64,000 nt of DNA. Source: Pyxidicoccus parkwaysis. GTDB lineage: Bacteria > Myxococcota > Myxococcia > Myxococcales > Myxococcaceae. Positions 58,341 to 64,000 of this stretch are shown here, piece after piece. Where the stretch lies: positions 4,640,001-4,704,000 of the forward strand of contig NZ_CP071090.1 of the NCBI RefSeq assembly GCF_017301735.1, written 5' to 3'. Position 1 is the first letter of the stretch, and the number at the start of each line of letters is the position of its first letter. The position numbers and the translations under genes were made by a program. The notes below the pieces were generated by a model, which was given only the letters and a program-made list of their open reading frames with translations, made no database searches and was not told the DNA's origin.

Positions 58341-59957
58341 CTAGCCCCTGCGGAAGATGCTCCCGATGCGAGACAGGAGCCCACCGTTGTCGTTCGCGTT
58401 GCTCGACGAGGGGCCCTGCTGCGGGTTGCGCGCGGCGGCCTCCTGCAGGGCGCGCTTGAGCTGCTCCGGCGTGTCGCGCGTGGCGAGGTCCACCTTGCGC
58501 ATGCCGCTGGCCTCTTCCACCGTCACCTGGAGCAGACACTCCTCGGTGAGGCGGAAGTCGATCTTCCGGCCCGCGGCCGCCGAGGGCACGCGCACCGTGC
58601 CCAGGTACTCGTTGTCCACCAGCATGTCGCTGTCGCCCTGGTAGATGTCGAGCTCGATGAACGGCGAGCCCGGCTCCTTCGGCGGAGGCAGGCGGAAGCT
58701 CTTCACCAGGGGGATGAGCGAGTTCTTCTCGATGATGCGCTTCACGCGGCCGTTGGGCATCGCGTAGCCGATGGGCATGGACAGCGCGTCCAGCAGCGTC
58801 ACCGCGTCGATGCTGCCCAGCGAGTCGCCCAGCAGCGCCGCGCCCAGCGCCACGCACTCGTCCGGGTGGACGCCCTTGCGCGGGGCCTTGCCGAAGTGCG
58901 TTTGAATCTTCTGCTGCACCAGCGGCATGCGGCTCTGGCCACCGACGAGGATGATCTCGTCGATCTCCGAGCGGGCGATGCCCTTCTCCTCCAGCACGCG
59001 GTCGCAGATGTCGAAGGTGCGGTCCACCAGGTCGCCGGTGAGGCTGTTGAGGAACTCGCGCGTCAGCGGGATGCGCAAATCCAGCGGCTTGCCCTTGCGC
59101 TCGTCGATGAAGGGCAGGTCGATGACGACGTTGGGGATGAGCGTGAGGTCGATCTTCGCCGCTTCCGCCGCGTTCTTGATGCGCTGGAGGGCGATGGGGT
59201 TCTCCGCGAGGTCGACCTTGTTCTCCTCGCGGAAGCGCTCCAGCACGTACTCCATGATGCGGTTGTCGAAGTCCGTGCCGCCCAGGAAGGTGTCGCCGCC
59301 GGTGGCCAGCACCTCGAAGACGTTGCCGGCCAGGTGGAGCACGGACACGTCGAACGTGCCGCCGCCCAGGTCGTAGACGAGGACCTTCTGGTCCAGGCCG
59401 CGGTTGAAGCCGTAGGCCAGCGCCGCCGCGGTGGGCTCGTTGACGATGCGCTTCACGTCGAAGCCGGCCAGCTTGCCGGCCTCCTTCACCGCGTTGCGCT
59501 GGTTGTCGTTGTAGTAGGCCGGGACGGAGATGACCGCCGCTTCGATGGGGCCGCCGAGGAACTGCTCGGCGATGGTCTTCACCTGTCCGAGCACGAAGCT
59601 GGACACCTGGGGGAGCGAGTACAGCTTGCCGCCCAACATCACCGCCGCGTCCCCGTTGGGGCCCTCGACGATGTCGTAGGGGAAGTAGCTCTTCAGCTCC
59701 TCCACCGTCCTGGAATTGTACTTGCGGCCGATGAGGCGCTTGGTCCCCCAGAGCGTGTTCTTGGGGTTGGTGACCATCTGGTCCTTGGCCACCCCGCCCA
59801 CCACCAACTCTCCGCGAGAAGACAGGGCCACGACGGACGGCAGCGTGAGGTTGCCGCGGTCCGTGGGGACGATCTTCGGGATGCGGTTGCGCACGGAGGC
59901 CACCAGCGTGTTGGTGGTGCCCAGGTCAATCCCGACGATGCGAGGTCTGTCCGCCAT
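58341..59957 (-). CDS. Short Hsp70 (DnaK-like) chaperone without helical lid
   Basis: 538 residues from ATG 59957 (MADRPRIVGIDLGTTNT). The ATPase domain is complete: phosphate loop 1 GIDLGTTNT, NEPTAAALAYGF, phosphate loop 2 VYDLGGGTFDVSV, adenosine motif LVGGQSRMP. A substrate-binding beta domain follows (about 385-490, FIELDIYQGD, VEEASGMRKVDL). The protein then ends after about 45 residues (RALQEAAARN to SIFRRG) where DnaK has a 100-residue helical lid. DnaK is about 640 residues, so this is a specialised paralogue. No DnaJ or GrpE is adjacent. First gene of the operon with the SCP2-like and coiled-coil genes. Confidence 0.9.
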   Translation of the reverse strand: MADRPRIVGIDLGTTNTLVASVRNRIPKIVPTDRGNLTLPSVVALSSRGELVVGGVAKDQMVTNPKNTLWGTKRLIGRKYNSRTVEELKSYFPYDIVEGPNGDAAVMLGGKLYSLPQVSSFVLGQVKTIAEQFLGGPIEAAVISVPAYYNDNQRNAVKEAGKLAGFDVKRIVNEPTAAALAYGFNRGLDQKVLVYDLGGGTFDVSVLHLAGNVFEVLATGGDTFLGGTDFDNRIMEYVLERFREENKVDLAENPIALQRIKNAAEAAKIDLTLIPNVVIDLPFIDERKGKPLDLRIPLTREFLNSLTGDLVDRTFDICDRVLEEKGIARSEIDEIILVGGQSRMPLVQQKIQTHFGKAPRKGVHPDECVALGAALLGDSLGSIDAVTLLDALSMPIGYAMPNGRVKRIIEKNSLIPLVKSFRLPPPKEPGSPFIELDIYQGDSDMLVDNEYLGTVRVPSAAAGRKIDFRLTEECLLQVTVEEASGMRKVDLATRDTPEQLKRALQEAAARNPQQGPSSSNANDNGGLLSRIGSIFRRG

Positions 59958-60048
59958 GAAGTTCGGGGGGCGTGGGCCAGAGGAGGCGCGCCTGCCCTCC
60001 ACTCTCTATCACGTCGCGCGTGCGCGTGCGCGTTTCTGGGCGTCCGGC

Positions 60049-62169
60049 TCAGGTGTCCGGCTTCGGGTCGCCCGGCGAGGGCCCGGCCGGTCCCTGGGGT
60101 AGGACGTCGGGCGTCGCCTCCCGGGGCGGTGCGACTGGCGGCTCCTCCACGGTGGCCAGGACGAGCCGATCATAGGGCGCCGCCTCTCCCACAGGCAGCT
60201 CCTCGATGAAGCGCGAGACGCGCAGGAGGATGCGCTCCCCGTCCCGGGGCAGAACTGTCAGGGGGTACACCAGCGCCAGCTCGTCCCGGGCCCGCGTCAG
60301 GGCGACGTAGAACAGCCGGCGCTCCTCCTCTTCCTCCTCGGGCAGGCGAGAGGCCAGTGACAGCGGAAAGCGACCGTCCGCCAGCCAGAGGACGAACACG
60401 GCCCGCCATTCCAGCCCCTTGGCCTGGTGCACCGTGGACAGCGTCAGGTACTCGTCCGGGACCTCAGTCTCCGAGTCACCCGCCAGGGCCTGCTCGGCGG
60501 CGAACTCCGCGACGAGGGCGATTTCGGACAGGAAGCGCGGCAGGTCCTCGAAGCGGGCGGCGAACTCCGCCAGCTGGCGGATGTCCTCCTCCCGCTGCTC
60601 CTCTTCCGCGAACTCGGCCTTGAGGTATTCCGAGTACCCACCGGCCAGTACGTCCTCAATCAGCACTCCGGGTGTGCCCGCACCCTGGGGCCGGGTGAGC
60701 AGACGCATCAGGTCGGCGAAGCGCTGGAAACCCTTCTGGGCCTTGCGCGGCAGGTGGGCGAGGACGTCGGCGTGGGCGAGGCCTTCCGCCAGGGGCGTGC
60801 CCTCGGGGAGCGCGCGCAGGGACGTCCACAGGTGCTCCGTCGTCGCGGGGCCCACGCCGGGGACGCGCCGCACCACGCGCTTGAAGGCGAGCTCATCCGC
60901 GGGGTTGTTCACCAGCCGCAGGTGGGCGAGCACGTCCTTCACGTGGGCCTGCTCGAAGAAGCGCACGCCGGAGCGCACGCGGAAGGGAATGCCCCGGCGG
61001 GCCAGCTCCAACTGCAGCTCCAGCGAGTGGCTGTGCGCGCGGTAGAGGACGGCCATGGCCTCCAGGGAGAGGCCCTCGTCGCGCAGCTCGAGGACGCGCT
61101 GGGCGATGAAGGCGGCCTGCTCGGCGGCGTCCTTCGTGGGGACGACGACGGGCATGGCGCCGGAGGCGCGCGCCGCGGAGAGCGCCTTGGGGAACTGGCG
61201 CTCGTTGCGGGAGATGGAGGCGTTGGCGAGCCGGAGGATTTCGGGCGTGGAGCGGTAGTTGCGCGTGAGCGTGTAGACGGCGCAGCCGGGGTAGCGCTCG
61301 GGGAAGCCGATGATGTTGGTGAAGTCCGCGCCCCGGAAGCTGTAGATGGACTGGCAGTCGTCGCCCACCACCGTGAGGTTCTTCTTCTCCCCGGCGAGCA
61401 GGTCCACGAGGTCGCCCTGGAGCCGGTTGGTGTCCTGGTACTCGTCCACGAGGACGCAGTGGAAGCGCTCGGTGAGCTGCGCGCGGATGTCCGCGTGCTG
61501 CGTGAGGAGCCGCTTCAGGTGGAGCAGCAAATCGTCGAAGTCCATCAGGTGCATCTGCGCCTTGCGCTGCTGGTAGCGCGCGGCGGTGGCGAGCACCTCG
61601 GGGGCCAGGGGGAGGAACTGCGGGCGGCGGTCCACCAGCACCTGAGAGACGGGCTGCTGGAGGTTGGTGGCCATGGAGACCAGGTCCAGCACCAGCTCCG
61701 GGCGCGGGAAGCGCTTGTCGCTCTTGAGCTTGCGTTCGGCGATGCACGTCACCATGAGGTCCCGCGCGTCCTCGCGGTCCAACACGGTGAAGTTGGTGGA
61801 GAAGCCCAGCGCGCCCGCGTGCTGGCGCAGCAGCACGTGCGCCGCGTGGTGGAAGGTGCCGCCGAGGATGCGCCTCACGTCCGAGAACGAGCCGGCCAGT
61901 TCCTCCACCCGCCGCGTCATCTCGCGCGCGGCCTTGTTGGTGAAGGTGAGCAGGAGGATGCCCTCGGGCGGCACGCCCCGCTCCAGCATGCGGGCCACGC
62001 GGAAGGTGAGCGTGCGCGTCTTGCCGGAGCCCGCGCCGGCGATGACGAGCACCGGTCCGTCCCCCGCTTCCACCGCCGCGAGCTGCTCCTCGTTGAGGAG
62101 GGCGGCGTAGTCGATCCGCGACGGCTTCGCCGCGGGGGCGACCTTCAGCGTGTACGTGCGCGTGGCCAT
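60049..62169 (-). CDS. UvrD/Rep/PcrA-family superfamily 1 DNA helicase
   Basis: 706 residues. All SF1A motifs are visible: Q motif LNEEQLAAVE, Walker A GAGSGKTRT, motif Ia LLTFTNKAAREM, GGTFHH, Walker B VDEYQDTN, III VGDDCQSIYSFRGA, IV TRNYRST, V LSTVHQAKGLEW and VI RRLFYVALTRA. It moves 3' to 5' on single-stranded DNA and acts in repair and in clearing replication forks. The tail is Pro-rich. It is not followed by nuclease domains, so it is not AddA or RecB. It may be co-transcribed with the lipoprotein gene 55 bp upstream. Confidence 0.93.
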   Translation of the reverse strand: MATRTYTLKVAPAAKPSRIDYAALLNEEQLAAVEAGDGPVLVIAGAGSGKTRTLTFRVARMLERGVPPEGILLLTFTNKAAREMTRRVEELAGSFSDVRRILGGTFHHAAHVLLRQHAGALGFSTNFTVLDREDARDLMVTCIAERKLKSDKRFPRPELVLDLVSMATNLQQPVSQVLVDRRPQFLPLAPEVLATAARYQQRKAQMHLMDFDDLLLHLKRLLTQHADIRAQLTERFHCVLVDEYQDTNRLQGDLVDLLAGEKKNLTVVGDDCQSIYSFRGADFTNIIGFPERYPGCAVYTLTRNYRSTPEILRLANASISRNERQFPKALSAARASGAMPVVVPTKDAAEQAAFIAQRVLELRDEGLSLEAMAVLYRAHSHSLELQLELARRGIPFRVRSGVRFFEQAHVKDVLAHLRLVNNPADELAFKRVVRRVPGVGPATTEHLWTSLRALPEGTPLAEGLAHADVLAHLPRKAQKGFQRFADLMRLLTRPQGAGTPGVLIEDVLAGGYSEYLKAEFAEEEQREEDIRQLAEFAARFEDLPRFLSEIALVAEFAAEQALAGDSETEVPDEYLTLSTVHQAKGLEWRAVFVLWLADGRFPLSLASRLPEEEEEERRLFYVALTRARDELALVYPLTVLPRDGERILLRVSRFIEELPVGEAAPYDRLVLATVEEPPVAPPREATPDVLPQGPAGPSPGDPKPDT

Positions 62170-62224
62170 GGGGCGGGGAACTCTAACCGCCCTGCCCTTC
62201 GTGGACAGCCGGATCCGAAGTGGA

Positions 62225-63919
62225 TCAGGGCACAGGCTTGAGCGCCGTCAGCCGGGCCGACGCGGCGGCCCGGACCTGGGGGGACGGATCTCGCTCCCTC
62301 GCCAGCTCGAGCAGGATGCGCCCCACCTGCTGGGGCACCTTCGTGGACACCGCTTCGAGCGCGGCGGTGCGCTCCTTCACCGCGCCGTCCAGCCGCTCGC
62401 GCACGCCCTGGTCGGCGCAGGTGCGCACGTTGGGAGACTGCTCGCGCAGGAGCAATTCCGCGTCCGCCAGACGGGCCTCGGCCAGCCGCTTCGCCTCGGT
62501 GGCCCTGCGCTCGAAAACGGCCAGGTCCTCGGAGAACTCGGAGCTGGAGGCGCGGGCCCGGGTGATGGCTTCCAGGGCGAAGCGCGCGTTGACGGCCGCC
62601 GCGCAGAGCTGGCGGGCCGAACCCAGGGGGATGCGTCCCTCGGGGGTGACGGGCTCCTCGTTCACTACCTCCAGCGCCCACAGCGCGAGCTGCCGCGCCG
62701 CCACTGCCGCGGAGAAGGCCTGCTTGCGCTCCTCGCGGATCCGCACCCAGCGGCGCAGCACCACCGGATCCAGCGCGCCCCCGTCCACGGAGCGCTGGTA
62801 CTCGGTGGACGCCTGGACGAGGTTGCCGGAGAGGTCCAGCAGCACGGCCACCTGGAGGTAGAGCTCCGCGCTCGTGGCGCGCTCGCGCAGTGTCTCCAGG
62901 CGAGAGGCCACCTCGTACTCCGCCACCGGGCGTGGCAGCGCGGAGAGGATGGTGCCCAGGGACTCGAACGCGTACTGGCGCACCAGCGGGTTGCGCGCGG
63001 AGCGCAGCGCGTCCAGCAGCGGATCCAACGCGCGCACGGAGACGTGCTGTCCCATCTCCTCCGCGGCCTGCCAGCGGTCCAACGCGTCCGGGGCCACCAG
63101 GGCGCGCTTCAGGTCCTCGAAGTCGCGCAGGTAGTGCCCCACGTGCGCGGCCTGCACCCACGGCTCGGGGCGGGCCAGGGCGGCGCGCTCGGCGCGGGCC
63201 TGGGCGAGCCGCTCGGGGAAGCGCGTCAGCTTGGGCCCCAGCGGGTGCGCCTTCACGCGCGCCTCGGCCTCGTCGGTGAGGCCGGAGACGAGCAGCCCCT
63301 CCACCTCCAAATCCAGCAGGAGGACGCGGGCCTCCTCGCGGTGGGCGCCGGCCGGGAAGTCCTTCAGGTACGCGAACAGCTTCGTCGCACCGGACGCCTT
63401 CGCCTCGGCGAAGGCCTGGCCGTCCAGCCGCGACTCCACCTCCTGTCGGCGCGGATCATCCGGCGCGGACTTCAGGTACTCGGACAGCTTGCGCGGGTCG
63501 TCGGTGGTGGCCACTTCGCGGGCTTCCGCCTCGGCCATGAGGCGCTTCGCCTCGTCGCGCTGCGCGCCGTCCGGGTGCTCCTGGAGGAACTGGCGCCAGG
63601 CGGCCACGGTGCCAGCCTCCTTCGCGACGTTGAAGCGCAGGCCCTCCAGCAGCGTCTTCGCGGTGCGCGACGGCCCGGAGTCCGGGTGCGCTTCGAGGAA
63701 GCGCTTGTAGCCAATCACCGTGTGCAGCTTCTTCGCCTCCTCGAACTCCAGCTCCGCGAGCCGCTCCTCGGCGGCGTCGGTGTCCGGGTGGTCGGGGTGC
63801 TCGCGCAGGAAGGTGCGGTACGCCTCCACCGTGTCGGCGCTCGCCGCGCGCTCGTACGGCGAGGGGATGCAGCCGGTGGCCAGCAGGAGGATGGCGAGGG
63901 CTCGACGGAGGGATGCCAT
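62225..63919 (-). CDS. Repeat lipoprotein (TPR/HEAT-like helical repeats)
   Basis: 564 residues with a lipoprotein signal (ALAILLLATGC, Cys17). The first 200 residues are tandem units of about 40 residues containing Y/W-x2-FL-x2-(H/Y)PD, for example AYRTFLREHPDHP, GYKRFLEAHPDS and AWRQFLQEHPDG, similar to the TPR-like repeats of BamD/YfiO-type lipoproteins. Central residues around 270-350 look like HEAT units (LDPLLDALRSARNPLVRQYAFESLG). It has no catalytic motif. It should be an envelope scaffold on the periplasmic side. The gene order with a helicase has no obvious meaning. Confidence 0.8.
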   Translation of the reverse strand: MASLRRALAILLLATGCIPSPYERAASADTVEAYRTFLREHPDHPDTDAAEERLAELEFEEAKKLHTVIGYKRFLEAHPDSGPSRTAKTLLEGLRFNVAKEAGTVAAWRQFLQEHPDGAQRDEAKRLMAEAEAREVATTDDPRKLSEYLKSAPDDPRRQEVESRLDGQAFAEAKASGATKLFAYLKDFPAGAHREEARVLLLDLEVEGLLVSGLTDEAEARVKAHPLGPKLTRFPERLAQARAERAALARPEPWVQAAHVGHYLRDFEDLKRALVAPDALDRWQAAEEMGQHVSVRALDPLLDALRSARNPLVRQYAFESLGTILSALPRPVAEYEVASRLETLRERATSAELYLQVAVLLDLSGNLVQASTEYQRSVDGGALDPVVLRRWVRIREERKQAFSAAVAARQLALWALEVVNEEPVTPEGRIPLGSARQLCAAAVNARFALEAITRARASSSEFSEDLAVFERRATEAKRLAEARLADAELLLREQSPNVRTCADQGVRERLDGAVKERTAALEAVSTKVPQQVGRILLELARERDPSPQVRAAASARLTALKPVP

Positions 63920-64000
63920 TCACCCCCAGCAATACCGCACCCGCGCTCACCCGGAAACTTGAGGCGAGACGGCCGGTTGCCTGGGTGGTTTTTTTGACCA
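63920..64000. other. Right-edge intergenic sequence
   Basis: 81 bp upstream of the repeat lipoprotein. It contains a 7-T run at about 63988-63994 on the plus strand, preceded by a weak GC-rich inverted repeat. It may be a terminator for a gene to the right or part of the lipoprotein promoter. Nothing firmer can be said. Confidence 0.25.

Noticed and set aside
1..64000. CRISPR arrays, insertion sequences, integrases, rRNA genes
   Set aside because: None was seen. The only clear DNA-level repeats are the 54-bp coding repeat and the paired upstream elements.

Overview
The window is high-GC DNA (roughly 70% by eye) with strong G/C third-position bias. It comes from a fruiting myxobacterium of the Myxococcaceae/Archangiaceae type (Myxococcus, Corallococcus, Stigmatella). 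The evidence is the density of lipoproteins, Ser-Asp-Ala-Gly linkers, giant Ig/RHS surface proteins, a short Hsp70 paralogue, and a divergent pair that matches the Stigmatella fruiting-body genes fbfA (chitin synthase/NodC-like) and fbfB (galactose oxidase-like). Species cannot be fixed from the sequence alone.

Layout. (1) 1-16.5 kb, minus strand: one reading frame of at least 5,312 codons. It encodes an exported protein of tandem Ig-like, LVIVD-type propeller and IPT/TIG domains, and its 3' end lies outside the window. (2) 16.2-32.2 kb, minus strand: two parvulin-type PPIase lipoproteins, a 4,445-aa lipoprotein with Ig domains and RHS/YD repeats, and an AT-richer polymorphic-toxin tip followed by a candidate immunity gene that is interrupted by, or followed after, a single in-frame TGA. 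A third PPIase lipoprotein is divergent (+). Upstream sequences of the giant gene and of the PPIase operon share two blocks (77% over 78 nt; 69% over 36 nt), so the two loci look related by duplication. (3) 33.4-43.9 kb: an island of enzymes typical of natural-product pathways but with no NRPS/PKS in view. It holds a class-I aminotransferase, a hydroxymandelate-synthase/HPPD-type dioxygenase, an esterase-like lipoprotein, a CmlA-type diiron beta-hydroxylase, CysD-CysN-CysC (sulfate activation to PAPS), a GNAT protein, a type II thioesterase and an Sfp-type phosphopantetheinyl transferase. (4) 43.9-45.2 kb: an App1-like HAD phosphatase whose 3' end overlaps the next, convergent gene. (5) 45.1-52.6 kb: a radical-copper (galactose/glyoxal) oxidase, divergent from a tightly packed operon of a processive GT2 polysaccharide synthase, a membrane-anchored coiled-coil protein, a TolC-like outer-membrane protein and a lipoprotein. 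This is a plausible self-contained synthase-plus-envelope-conduit system with an extracellular oxidase. (6) 52.6-57.4 kb: a metallo-beta-lactamase/Rieske fusion, a Pro-Thr-linker lipoprotein, a TerC membrane protein and a small unknown protein. (7) 57.4-63.9 kb, minus strand: tRNA-Val(CAC), a coiled-coil protein, an SCP2-like protein, a short Hsp70, a UvrD/Rep-family helicase and a repeat lipoprotein.

Likely cooperation. The periplasmic PPIases sit in the transcription unit of the giant RHS lipoprotein and probably help it fold during export. The island at 33-44 kb looks like tailoring and activation functions serving NRPS assembly lines elsewhere in the genome. The GT2 operon and the oxidase probably make and modify one developmental exopolysaccharide. 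Domain and family names come from motif reading, without database searches.
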